Source: Pseudomonas sp. Irchel 3A7 (GTDB lineage Bacteria; Pseudomonadota; Gammaproteobacteria; Pseudomonadales; Pseudomonadaceae). Taken from it: DNA of 64,000 nucleotides. Shown one piece after another: positions 24,607 through 32,352 of this stretch. The stretch covers positions 85,740-149,739 of the forward strand of contig NZ_FYED01000021.1 in the NCBI RefSeq assembly GCF_900187565.1, in the 5' to 3' direction. The notes beneath the pieces were generated by a model. It searched no databases. It had not been told where the DNA came from and saw only the letters and a list, made by a program, of their open reading frames with translations. Made by a program: the position numbers and the translations under genes. Within the stretch, counting starts at the first letter, position 1. Every line of letters begins with the position of its first letter.

Positions 24607-25062
24607 TTACACGAAGCAGAGCGACAAGGATTCAGCGATGTACGCCGGTTTGTCCGAACCTTCGATTTCCAGGGTGGCGATGGCCTTGAGCAGCCATTGG
24701 CCAGGTTTCTTCTCGGTGACTTCGGACAGATCGACCTTGAGCCGCACTTTCGAATCGACCTTGACCGGTTGAATGAAACGCACGCTGTCCAGGCCATAAT
24801 TGACCACCATCTTCACACCTTCTGGAAGGATGAGGATGTCTTCCATCAGTTTCGGGATCAACGACAGCGACAGGAATCCGTGGGCAATGGTGCCGCCAAA
24901 TGGCGTCTGTGCCGCTTTGACAGGATCGACGTGGATGAACTGATAGTCCCCTGTGGCTTCGGCGAACAGGTTGATGCGCTCCTGATCGATCGTGAGCCAT
25001 TCGGAACGTCCAAGTTCCTTGCCGACATAATCATTGAGCTCTGCAACTGGAACATAGGGCAT
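24607..25062 (-). CDS. MaoC-type (R)-specific enoyl-CoA hydratase
   Basis: A 151-residue hot-dog-fold protein. The hydratase-2 motif is visible as FAEATGDYQFIHVDPVKA, with the catalytic aspartate and histidine five residues apart, followed by the FGGTIAHGFLSLSLIPKL helix. Such enzymes hydrate trans-2-enoyl-CoA to (R)-3-hydroxyacyl-CoA. In pseudomonads they may feed polyhydroxyalkanoate or fatty-acid pathways, but no pha genes are next to it and NodN-like relatives have other roles. An AAGGAG ribosome site precedes the ATG. Confidence 0.88.
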   Translation of the reverse strand: MPYVPVAELNDYVGKELGRSEWLTIDQERINLFAEATGDYQFIHVDPVKAAQTPFGGTIAHGFLSLSLIPKLMEDILILPEGVKMVVNYGLDSVRFIQPVKVDSKVRLKVDLSEVTEKKPGQWLLKAIATLEIEGSDKPAYIAESLSLCFV

Positions 25063-25255
25063 TGAGACTCTCCTTGGTGTTCATCGGTTTTATAGTTTTG
25101 AGGTGGGGGGATTTGACCTCCCGGATTACCACTTTAGATCAACATGGCAAATTGCTCCGGTCAACCGACCATGCTTTTGGCGAATGCCGATGTATACGGC
25201 AGGCGTGCTTATAATGCTCGGCCCGTCATTGCGGGTGGTTTGCGGGAGATGAGGG

Positions 25256-25621
25256 ATGTTGTTACGAGGTTTGACCTGGCTGGTGCTGTTCCAATTGCTT
25301 GGCACAGCCATCAACCATTTGTTTTTACCGGTGTTGCCGGGGCCGATCATTGGCCTGCTGCTTCTGCTGGTGTACCTGATCAGCCGGGGTCAGGTGGGTG
25401 AGCCCCTGAACCAGGCGGCCGGCAGCCTGCTGCGTTATCTGCCCTTGCTGCTGGTGCCGCCGGCGGTGGGGGTGATGGTGTACGCCAAAGACATCGCCGC
25501 CGATTTCTGGGCCATTGTCGGGGCGCTGGTGTTGTCGCTGGTGCTGTCCATGGCGTTCGCGGGTGTGCTGATGCAGCGCCTGATCAAGCGCCACAGCCAC
25601 CCGCGTGAGGACAACCCATGA
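25256..25621 (+). CDS. CidA/LrgA family holin-like membrane protein
   Basis: A 121-residue protein with four predicted transmembrane helices (LTWLVLFQLLGTAI, LPGPIIGLLLLLVYLI, YLPLLLVPPAVGVMVY and FWAIVGALVLSLVLS). The LPGPIIGLLLLL and LLLVPPAVGVM motifs are the family hallmarks. LrgA/CidA proteins affect murein hydrolase activity and overflow-metabolite export with their LrgB partner. The stop overlaps the start of the next gene by ATGA. A TATAAT -10 box at 25210-25215 could drive both; no clean -35 is visible. Confidence 0.92.
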   Translation: MLLRGLTWLVLFQLLGTAINHLFLPVLPGPIIGLLLLLVYLISRGQVGEPLNQAAGSLLRYLPLLLVPPAVGVMVYAKDIAADFWAIVGALVLSLVLSMAFAGVLMQRLIKRHSHPREDNP

Positions 25622-26334
25622 TCCTTGACTGGGAGGGTGCCTGGACATCGGTGATCCATCATCCGTTGTTCGGCATCGGCATTACCCTTGGCGCCTACCA
25701 GCTGGTTCTGGCAGCTTTCGAGAAAACCCGCTGGATCTTTTTGCAGCCTGTGCTGGTCTCCATGTTGCTGGTGATCGGTGTGTTGGTAGGCTGCGGGCTG
25801 ACGTATGCCGAGTACCGCAAGAGCACCGAGATCCTCAGTATCCTGCTCGGCCCGGCCACCGTCGCACTGGCCGTGCCGCTATACCTCAACCTGCGACGGA
25901 TTCGGCAGTTGTTCTGGCCGATATTTACTACGCTGGTGGTAGGCGGTGTGGTTGCCACAGGCATGGGCGTATTGCTGGGCTGGTGGTTCGGGGCTGAACA
26001 TATGATCCTGATGACCATGGCGCCGAAGTCGGTGACTTCGCCTATTGCGATGCTGGTGGCCGAGCAGATCGGTGGTGTTGCGGCGCTGGCGGCGGTGTTC
26101 GTATTGATCACTGGCGTGATTGGCGCGATCTTCGGCCCGAGCCTGTTGACCCGGCTCGGGGTTCGCAGCCCCGAGGCCCGAGGCATGGCGTTGGGCATGA
26201 CGGCCCACGCGGTAGGCACGGCGGTGGCGATGCAGGAAAATGACGAGTGCGGCGCCTTTGCGGCGCTGGCAATGAGTTTGATGGGCGTGGCCACGGCGGT
26301 GTTGCTGCCGTTGGCGGTGTCGATGGTGGTGTGA
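25618..26334 (+). CDS. LrgB/CidB family membrane protein
   Basis: A 238-residue inner-membrane protein with about six to seven helices, partner of the preceding CidA/LrgA-like protein. Typical LrgB sequence is present: GPATVALAVPLYLNLRRI near residue 80, MAPKSVTSPIAMLVAEQIGG near 138, and the AHAVGTAVAMQENDECGAFAALAMSLMGV stretch near 200. Such pairs resemble the plant PLGG1 glycolate/glycerate carrier as a fusion, so transport of small acids is possible. Translation is coupled to the upstream gene by a four-base overlap. Confidence 0.93.
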   Translation: MILDWEGAWTSVIHHPLFGIGITLGAYQLVLAAFEKTRWIFLQPVLVSMLLVIGVLVGCGLTYAEYRKSTEILSILLGPATVALAVPLYLNLRRIRQLFWPIFTTLVVGGVVATGMGVLLGWWFGAEHMILMTMAPKSVTSPIAMLVAEQIGGVAALAAVFVLITGVIGAIFGPSLLTRLGVRSPEARGMALGMTAHAVGTAVAMQENDECGAFAALAMSLMGVATAVLLPLAVSMVV

Positions 26335-26345
26335 AGGAAATGTCT

Positions 26346-26936
26346 ATGAGTCTGCCGCTTTTTCCGCTGAACACGGTGCTGTTTCCAGGCTGCATCCTCG
26401 ATCTGCAGATTTTCGAGGCGCGTTACCTGGACATGATCGGTCGCTGCATGAAACAGGGTGGCGGCTTCGGCGTGGTGTGCATTCTTGACGGCGAAGAGGT
26501 CGGCATCGCCCCGGCGGGTTACGCATTGGTCGGGTGCGAAGCGCTGATCACCGATTTCAAGCAACAGGACAACGGCCTGCTGGGCATTCGGGTGCAGGGC
26601 GGTCGGCGCTTCCATGTGTTGCGCACCGACGTGCAACGCGATCAGTTGATCGTGGCCGAAGTCGAGTGGCTGGACGAAGAGCCCGAGCAACCGTTGCAGG
26701 ATGAAGACGCTGATCTGGTGGCCCTGCTCAAGGCCCTGGCCGAACACCCGATGGTCGAAGCGTTGAACATGGGCACCGAAGCGACCGGGCAACAGTCGCT
26801 GGCCAATCAGTTGGCGTACCTGTTGCCGTTCGCCGAACTGGACAAGATCGACCTGCTGCAACTCGATGATCCGCAGCAGCGGCTGGATGCGATTCAGGCG
26901 CTGCTGGATGAGTTGCAGGGTGAGTTGTTTGCTTGA
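26346..26936 (+). CDS. LON substrate-binding domain protein
   Basis: A 196-residue stand-alone version of the N-terminal domain of Lon protease, without ATPase or protease parts. The opening SLPLFPLNTVLFPGCILDLQIFEARYLDM is the domain signature, with FGVVCILDGEEVGI and RVQGGRRFHVLRT following. An AAGGA ribosome site is best spaced for the ATG at 26346; the ATG two codons earlier (26340) is the alternative. It follows lrgB closely (11 bases), so it may be co-transcribed. Function is unknown; these proteins are presumed to bind unfolded or specific proteins. Confidence 0.88.
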   Translation: MSLPLFPLNTVLFPGCILDLQIFEARYLDMIGRCMKQGGGFGVVCILDGEEVGIAPAGYALVGCEALITDFKQQDNGLLGIRVQGGRRFHVLRTDVQRDQLIVAEVEWLDEEPEQPLQDEDADLVALLKALAEHPMVEALNMGTEATGQQSLANQLAYLLPFAELDKIDLLQLDDPQQRLDAIQALLDELQGELFA

Positions 26937-26940
26937 CGGT

Positions 26941-26967
26941 CAAAAGATCGCAGCCGGCGATCTTTTG
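26941..26967. terminator. Bidirectional terminator between convergent genes
   Basis: CAAAAGATCGC and GCGATCTTTTG form a perfect 11-bp stem with a 5-base loop and T-rich ends on both strands, between the LON-domain gene and the DedA-PAP2 gene. Confidence 0.85.
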
Positions 26968-26971
26968 ATCT

Positions 26972-28288
26972 TCAATAGGCATACCGCAACATCGTATGCG
27001 GCAAATGCCGCAATACGAAGAATCCGAACAGCGCCACCAGCGAAGGCAACACCAGCCACCAGATCCTGGGCGGCATGGCGTTGAGTGACGTGCGGCGCTG
27101 AATCAGCCACAGGCTTGCTGCGCAGACGCAGGCCGCGAGCATCGCGCCGGCCAGCACATCGGTCGGCCAATGCGCCCCGAGGTACACCCGCGACAGGGCG
27201 ATCGCCAGTGCCGGCAAGCAACCTACCAGCAGCCAGGTCAAGCGCATCCGTGGCGGTTGTCCACGGCCGGCGAGGACGGCGAGGGTCAGGAACAGTGCGA
27301 AGGCGCCCGAGGCATGACCGCTGGGCATGCTGTAACTGGTCAGCGGGTCGCTCAGCACTTCCGGGCGCATACGGGCGAAAAAGTGTTTGGTCGCGGTGTT
27401 GCCCAGCGCAGTGAACAACAGCGTGCTGCAAGCGAAGATCGCCTGGCGCCATTGTCGGGCGATCAGCAGCAGCACGACCAGCAAGGCACTGAAGATCAGC
27501 ATGTTGCGGAATTCACCGATCAGCGTGAAGACCACCGCCACTTCATCGAGCGTCGGGCTGCGATGCTCCTGCACCAGGGTCATCATCCCCTGATCGAGGG
27601 CAGTCAGGTGCGCGAAGCCGATAAACAGCCCCGCCAGAATCAGAAAGCTCATCCCGGTAATGAACATCGTCGCCTTGCGGTGCTTGCGCAGGCTGCTGGT
27701 AGCGCTCAGTCCGACCATCAGCGCAATGCTGCCGGCGACGATCCCGGCCTGCGGCCAGAAGCCCTCAGGCAATGGCAGGCGAATGGCTGCGCCGGTGGCC
27801 CAGCCGGGCAGCAGGTACGCGACTGACCACCCTGCGCCGGCCAGCAGGCTGACGGCAAAAAAACGCGGGAACGGCATGTCGAACATCCCGGCCACCATGG
27901 GCAGCATGGGACGCAAAGGGCCGATAAAGCGCCCGACCAGCAAGCTGGCGATGCCATACCGCTGAAAGTACGCCTCGGCCCCGGCGATCCATTCCGGGTG
28001 ATGGCGCAGGCCTGGCAGGCGCCGGATGTTCTGATGGAAATGACGCCCCAGAAAATAAGAAACCACATCGCCGAGTACGCCGGCGAGGAAACCCAGCAAT
28101 AACGTTTCGCTCAGTGACAGGGCACCGCTACCTGCCAGTACCGCCACGGCGAACAGCAAAACCGTGCCGGGAACGATCAACCCGGCAATCGCCAGGCATT
28201 CGACGAAGGCCACGATGAACACCGCTGCCGCCAGCCATTGCGGGTTGACCGTCAGCCAACCAGTCACGCTATCGAGCCATGGGCCCAT
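26972..28288 (-). CDS. DedA-PAP2 fusion membrane protein (lipid-linked phosphatase)
   Basis: A 438-residue membrane protein made of two families. Residues about 1-190 are DedA-like (IAGLIVPGTVLLF, GDVVSYFLGRHFHQN and GRFIGPLRPMLPMVAGMFDMPFPRFF). Residues about 215-410 are a PAP2 phosphatase with its three motifs: KHFFARMRP, SMPSGHASG and SRVYLGAHWPTDVLAG. PAP2 enzymes remove phosphate from lipids such as undecaprenyl pyrophosphate or phosphatidic acid. The DedA part could handle flipping or access of the same lipid, which is an inference. It is a single gene convergent with the LON-domain gene. Confidence 0.92.
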   Translation of the reverse strand: MGPWLDSVTGWLTVNPQWLAAAVFIVAFVECLAIAGLIVPGTVLLFAVAVLAGSGALSLSETLLLGFLAGVLGDVVSYFLGRHFHQNIRRLPGLRHHPEWIAGAEAYFQRYGIASLLVGRFIGPLRPMLPMVAGMFDMPFPRFFAVSLLAGAGWSVAYLLPGWATGAAIRLPLPEGFWPQAGIVAGSIALMVGLSATSSLRKHRKATMFITGMSFLILAGLFIGFAHLTALDQGMMTLVQEHRSPTLDEVAVVFTLIGEFRNMLIFSALLVVLLLIARQWRQAIFACSTLLFTALGNTATKHFFARMRPEVLSDPLTSYSMPSGHASGAFALFLTLAVLAGRGQPPRMRLTWLLVGCLPALAIALSRVYLGAHWPTDVLAGAMLAACVCAASLWLIQRRTSLNAMPPRIWWLVLPSLVALFGFFVLRHLPHTMLRYAY

Positions 28289-28323
28289 AAATACAACTCC
28301 ATTGAATGTTCAAATGCCTTTTT

Positions 28324-28413
28324 TGTGGGAGCGAGCCTGCTCGCGAATGCGCACTATCAGTCAACAAAGATGGTGCGTGTGCTGGCCTCTTCGCGAGCAG
28401 GCTCGCTCCCACA
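28324..28413. repeat. REP pair (REPIN), family 1
   Basis: TGTGGGAGCGAGCCTGCTCG... faces its reverse complement. The sequence between the arms also has complementary parts (GCGCACTAT and TGGTGCGTG regions). It lies between the DedA-PAP2 and glycosylase genes. Confidence 0.85.
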
Positions 28414-28446
28414 GGGGATTTCTTTTGCTTCAAGTCCAGGTCAAGG

Positions 28447-29145
28447 TCAGGACAGCACAAAATAATCGCGACCTTCGACCTGCCCCCTTCGCAGCGGGTT
28501 CCGCGTGCACCAGGCCGCGTAGGAGGCGTCGACGAAGCGGTACATCAGGTGTTCGTCGCGCCCATGGGGAATGCCCAGTCGCGTGGCCTGGATGACGTGG
28601 GCGGGCGTCTGGCCGACGTCTTCTACCAGCAACACCTCATGATCGAAGCGCTTGGCATCCCACGCCGGTACCTTCAAACCTAGAGATTTGCACAGCAGAG
28701 TCTGCCCGGCACACAACTTTTGCGACGGGCGAGGGCGGCCCTGGGCGTCGGGGTTGTTCAACAGCATTTGTGCCAGGCTCGCCGGTCCGCTCAGTTCGTC
28801 GACCCACGGATAGGCAGACTTGATCAGTACCGCGTTGCCCGGCCCCTGGGCGCTGAAATTTAGAGAGTCGCCGCCGCGGGCGTAATACATATAGATGTGG
28901 CCACCGTCCAGAAACAAAGCCTTACGCTTTTCTGTATAGCCCAGGGAGGCGTGGCTGCCTTTTTCGGCGCAGTAATAGGCTTCGGTCTCGATGATTCGGG
29001 CACTGAGCCAGAGGTCGCCGACCCGATGGCGGATGACTTTGCCCAGTAGATCCCGGGCCAGAACTTGCGCGTCGCGGTCGAAAAACGCGTCCGGAAGGCC
29101 CTTGGGCAGGCTCGCGGCGGACGCTCGAACAGTCAGGTTGGACAT
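28447..29145 (-). CDS. DNA-3-methyladenine glycosylase (AAG/MPG family)
   Basis: A 232-residue base-excision repair enzyme of the AAG (mammalian MPG) fold, which flips out and removes alkylated purines and hypoxanthine. Recognisable parts are VLARDLLGKVIRHRV, the catalytic glutamate in ARIIETEAYYCAEKGSHAS, FLDGGHIYMYYARGGDSLNF (intercalating tyrosine region) and the C-terminal KSLGLKVPAWDAKRFD. Length is slightly above the bacterial average. It stands alone between a REP pair and the divergent proA. Confidence 0.93.
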   Translation of the reverse strand: MSNLTVRASAASLPKGLPDAFFDRDAQVLARDLLGKVIRHRVGDLWLSARIIETEAYYCAEKGSHASLGYTEKRKALFLDGGHIYMYYARGGDSLNFSAQGPGNAVLIKSAYPWVDELSGPASLAQMLLNNPDAQGRPRPSQKLCAGQTLLCKSLGLKVPAWDAKRFDHEVLLVEDVGQTPAHVIQATRLGIPHGRDEHLMYRFVDASYAAWCTRNPLRRGQVEGRDYFVLS

Positions 29146-29334
29146 GATGAACGGCGTTTATCAGGGCTGATTGAGTCGTGATGATAACAATTTGCAGCTT
29201 AATCCCGGCTGAACGTCGGCAAATTGCCCTCCATTTCGACCATCCGCCCGTCACCGCTGTTAGTCGGGAGACACGACAGCTATAATCTGCCGCTTTACTC
29301 TTTACCAAGACCTTATCAAAGACCACTCCAGACC

Positions 29335-30606
29335 ATGACTGAGTCCGTTCTTGACTACATGACCCGCCTGGGTCGCGCTGCCCGCGAAGCTTCCCGCGTC
29401 ATCGGCCGTGCCAGCACTGCGCAGAAGAACCGCGCACTGCAGGCCGCCGCCAACGCGCTGGACGCTGCCCGCGCCGAGCTGACCGCCGCCAATGAGCTGG
29501 ACCTGGCAGCCGGCCGCGCCAATGGTCTGGAACCGGCGCTGATTGAACGCCTGGCGCTGACCCCGGCCCGTATCGACGGCATGATCGTGGGGCTGCGTCA
29601 GGTAGCTGCGCTGCCGGACCCTGTCGGCGCCATCCGGGACATGAGCTATCGGCCGTCCGGGATTCAGGTCGGCAAGGTGCGCGTGCCGCTGGGTGTGATC
29701 GGCATCATCTACGAATCGCGGCCGAACGTGACCATCGACGCCGCCAGCCTGTGCCTGAAGTCCGGCAACGCGACCATCCTGCGCGGCGGCTCCGAAGCCA
29801 TTCATTCCAACCGTGCCATCGCCGCCTGCATCCAGCGCGGCCTGGCTGAAGCCGATCTGCCGGCTGCCGTGGTGCAAGTGGTCGAAACAACCGACCGTGC
29901 CGCCGTTGGTGCGCTGATCAGCATGCCTGAATACGTCGACGTCATCGTGCCCCGGGGCGGTCGCGGTCTGATCGAACGAGTCAGTCGCGATGCCCGGGTG
30001 CCCGTGATCAAGCATCTGGACGGCATCTGCCACGTTTACGTCAGTGCCCACGCCGACCTGCCGAAAGCCCAGCGCATTGCGTTCAATGCCAAGACTTACC
30101 GCTATGGCATCTGCGGTGCGATGGAAACGCTGCTGGTCGATCAAGTCGTTGCCAAAGATTTCCTGCCGTCGATGGCTGCCCAGTTCCGCGAAAAAGGCGT
30201 CGAACTGCGCGGCTGCGAACGCACCCGGGCAATCATCGATGCGCTGCCGGCCACCGAGGAAGACTGGAGCACCGAATACCTGGCGCCGATCCTGTCTATC
30301 CGTGTGGTCGACGGACTGGAGCAGGCCATCGAGCACATCAACCATTACGGCTCTCACCACACCGATTCGATCGTCAGCGAACACCAGGGCGACACCCGGC
30401 GTTTTGTAGCTGAAGTCGACTCGTCGTCGGTGATGATCAATACCCCGACATGCTTTGCCGATGGCTTTGAATACGGATTGGGTGCCGAGATCGGCATTTC
30501 TACTGATAAGCTGCACGCCCGTGGCCCGGTCGGCCTCGAAGGTTTGACCTGCGAGAAGTACGTCGTGGTCGGTGATGGCCAGTTGCGCGGACAGGAGCCG
30601 GTCTGA
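29335..30606 (+). CDS. proA: Gamma-glutamyl phosphate reductase
   Basis: Second enzyme of proline synthesis: reduces gamma-glutamyl phosphate to glutamate semialdehyde with NADPH. At 423 residues it has the usual size. Family motifs include VGKVRVPLGVIGIIYESRPNVTIDAASLCLKSGNATILRGG, the DVIVPRGGRGLIERV segment and the catalytic cysteine in YGICGAMETLLVD. The ATG at 29335 gives the family N-terminus MTESVLDYMTRLGRAAREAS. The stop is only one base from the nadD start, so these form the head of the long forward cluster. proB is not in the window. Confidence 0.97.
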   Translation: MTESVLDYMTRLGRAAREASRVIGRASTAQKNRALQAAANALDAARAELTAANELDLAAGRANGLEPALIERLALTPARIDGMIVGLRQVAALPDPVGAIRDMSYRPSGIQVGKVRVPLGVIGIIYESRPNVTIDAASLCLKSGNATILRGGSEAIHSNRAIAACIQRGLAEADLPAAVVQVVETTDRAAVGALISMPEYVDVIVPRGGRGLIERVSRDARVPVIKHLDGICHVYVSAHADLPKAQRIAFNAKTYRYGICGAMETLLVDQVVAKDFLPSMAAQFREKGVELRGCERTRAIIDALPATEEDWSTEYLAPILSIRVVDGLEQAIEHINHYGSHHTDSIVSEHQGDTRRFVAEVDSSSVMINTPTCFADGFEYGLGAEIGISTDKLHARGPVGLEGLTCEKYVVVGDGQLRGQEPV

Positions 30607-30607
30607 C

Positions 30608-31297
30608 TTGGGCGACCTCGACCCGTCAGCCCCGGTAACCGCCAGCGTGCCTCGACCTCGCCGCATTGGTGTACTGGGCGGGACCTTCGACCCGGTGCAC
30701 GTCGGCCATTTGCGCGGCGCGCTGGAAGTCGCCGAATCGCTGGCGCTCGATGAGCTGCGTCTGGTGCCCAGTGCCAGGCCGCCCCATCGGGACACGCCGC
30801 AAGTTTCGGCAAAGGACCGTTTGGCGATGGTCAAGTGCGCGGTGGCCGGTGTGGCGCCGTTGATGGTGGATGCCCGCGAATTGCAGCGGGACAAACCGTC
30901 CTACACCATCGATACCCTGGAACTGATGCGTGCCGAACTGGCCGCGGATGACCAGGTTTTTCTGCTTTTGGGCTGGGACGCGTTTTGCGGCCTGCCCACT
31001 TGGCATCGCTGGGAAGAGTTGCTCCAGCATTGCCACATCCTGGTGCTGCAACGCCCGGATGCCGACAGCGAACCGCCGGATGCCTTGCGCAACCTGCTGG
31101 CAGCGCGCTCGGTGAGCGACCCGCTGGCCCTCAAGGGGCCGAGCGGACAGATTGCATTCGTCTGGCAGACACCGCTCGCGGTATCCGCCACCCAGATCCG
31201 TCAACTGCTGGCCAGCGGTAAGTCGGTACGTTTCCTGGTGCCCGACGCGGTCCTGGCCTACATCGATGCGCACGGACTTTACCGTGCGTCGAACTGA
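30608..31297 (+). CDS. nadD: Nicotinate-nucleotide adenylyltransferase
   Basis: Joins nicotinate mononucleotide and ATP to deamido-NAD in NAD synthesis. The nucleotidyltransferase motif GVLGGTFDPVHVGHLRGALEVAE (HxGH form) lies near residue 20, and SATQIRQLLASGKSVRFLVPDAVLAYI is the C-terminal ATP-binding part. The start is uncertain: a TTG at 30608, one base after the proA stop and downstream of an AGGAG site, is chosen. The longer frame from 30572 would overlap proA. Product 229 residues under this start. Confidence 0.93.
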   Translation: MGDLDPSAPVTASVPRPRRIGVLGGTFDPVHVGHLRGALEVAESLALDELRLVPSARPPHRDTPQVSAKDRLAMVKCAVAGVAPLMVDARELQRDKPSYTIDTLELMRAELAADDQVFLLLGWDAFCGLPTWHRWEELLQHCHILVLQRPDADSEPPDALRNLLAARSVSDPLALKGPSGQIAFVWQTPLAVSATQIRQLLASGKSVRFLVPDAVLAYIDAHGLYRASN

Positions 31298-31370
31298 AGA
31301 GGAGTGCCTCAAGGCACGTGGCAACAACGTGTATTGAAGCACCCGAACATACGAGCAAAACGAGTTTTAT

Positions 31371-31865
31371 ATGACGAACAACGACGTAAACAAAGTTAAG
31401 CGCAAAGGCACGTTCAAGAGTGCCCCGCTGCCTGAGAAAGTCCTCGCTGCCGAGCCGCCAAAAGGCGACGAACTGGTCAAGATTGCCGTCGCGGCCCTGG
31501 AAGACGTCAAGGCCCAGGACGTGCTGGTCATCGACGTTCGCGACAAGCAGAGCATCACCGACTACATGATCATCGCCACCGGTACCTCCAACCGCCAGAT
31601 CGGCGCGATGCTGGACAAGGTCCGCGAAGCCGTCAAAGCCCTGGGTATCAAGCCGCTGGGTGAAGAAGGCAAGGGCGACAGCGACTGGGTGTTGCTGGAC
31701 ATGGACGACGTGATCGTTCACATGATGACCTCCAACGCCCGCCAGTTCTACGACCTGGAGCGCCTGTGGAAAGGTGCCGAGCAGAGCCGTGCCGCCGATG
31801 GCAAACACCACAGCCCTGAAGTTGGTCACGAGCATTTCAACAAGCTCAACAAAGACCAGGAATAA
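31371..31865 (+). CDS. rsfS: Ribosomal silencing factor RsfS
   Basis: Binds protein L14 on the large ribosomal subunit and stops subunit joining when nutrients are scarce. The core (residues about 33-145) has the DUF143 signature VKIAVAALEDVKAQDVLVIDVRDKQSITDYMIIATGTSNRQIGAMLD and the DWVLLDMDDVIVHMMTSNARQFYDLERLW strand-helix. An extra basic N-terminus of about 30 residues precedes it, as in other pseudomonads. It sits between nadD and rlmH, the order widely kept in gammaproteobacteria. Confidence 0.96.
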   Translation: MTNNDVNKVKRKGTFKSAPLPEKVLAAEPPKGDELVKIAVAALEDVKAQDVLVIDVRDKQSITDYMIIATGTSNRQIGAMLDKVREAVKALGIKPLGEEGKGDSDWVLLDMDDVIVHMMTSNARQFYDLERLWKGAEQSRAADGKHHSPEVGHEHFNKLNKDQE

Positions 31866-31874
31866 GGAACGGCT

Positions 31875-32342
31875 GTGCGACTGCGACTGATCGCCGTCGG
31901 TTCACGCATGCCCAAATGGGTGGAAGAAGGCTGGCATGAATATGCCAAGCGTCTTCCGTCCGAGCTGGCGCTGGAACTGGTGGAAATACCGCTCAACACC
32001 CGTGGCAAGAATGCCGACGTGGCACGCTTCATCCGTCAGGAAGGCGAAGCCATGCTGGCCAAGGTCGGGCCGAACGAGCGCGTTGTCACCCTCGAAGTCC
32101 ACGGCAAGCCCTGGAGTACCGAGCAACTGGCGGTCGAGCTCGATCGCTGGCGGCTGGACTCGCGCACAGTGAATTTCATGGTCGGTGGCCCCGAAGGGCT
32201 GGCGCCGGAAGTCTGTGCACGCGCCGATCAGCGCTGGTCGCTCTCGCCATTGACGTTGCCGCACCCGCTGGTGCGCATTCTGATCGGCGAACAGCTGTAT
32301 CGTGCCTGGACCGTGTTGTCCGGCCACCCTTACCACAAGTAA
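31875..32342 (+). CDS. rlmH: 23S rRNA (pseudouridine1915-N3)-methyltransferase
   Basis: SPOUT-family methyltransferase of 155 residues that methylates pseudouridine 1915 in helix 69 of 23S rRNA on assembled ribosomes. The knotted AdoMet site is seen in NFMVGGPEGLAPEV and LSPLTLPHPLVRILIGEQLYRAWTVLSGHPYHK. The start is GTG, giving MRLRLIAVGSRMPKWVEEG, 9 bases after the rsfS stop and preceded by AAGGA. It is part of the nadD-rsfS-rlmH-mrdA run. Confidence 0.97.
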   Translation: MRLRLIAVGSRMPKWVEEGWHEYAKRLPSELALELVEIPLNTRGKNADVARFIRQEGEAMLAKVGPNERVVTLEVHGKPWSTEQLAVELDRWRLDSRTVNFMVGGPEGLAPEVCARADQRWSLSPLTLPHPLVRILIGEQLYRAWTVLSGHPYHK

Positions 32343-32352
32343 TTCTGCCCTC

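Noticed and set aside
25085..25140. tRNA-like sequence near GAGGTGGGGGGATTTGACCTCCC
   Set aside because: Only a short GGAGGTC/GACCTCC hairpin is present; no acceptor stem, anticodon arm or T-loop sequence can be fitted.
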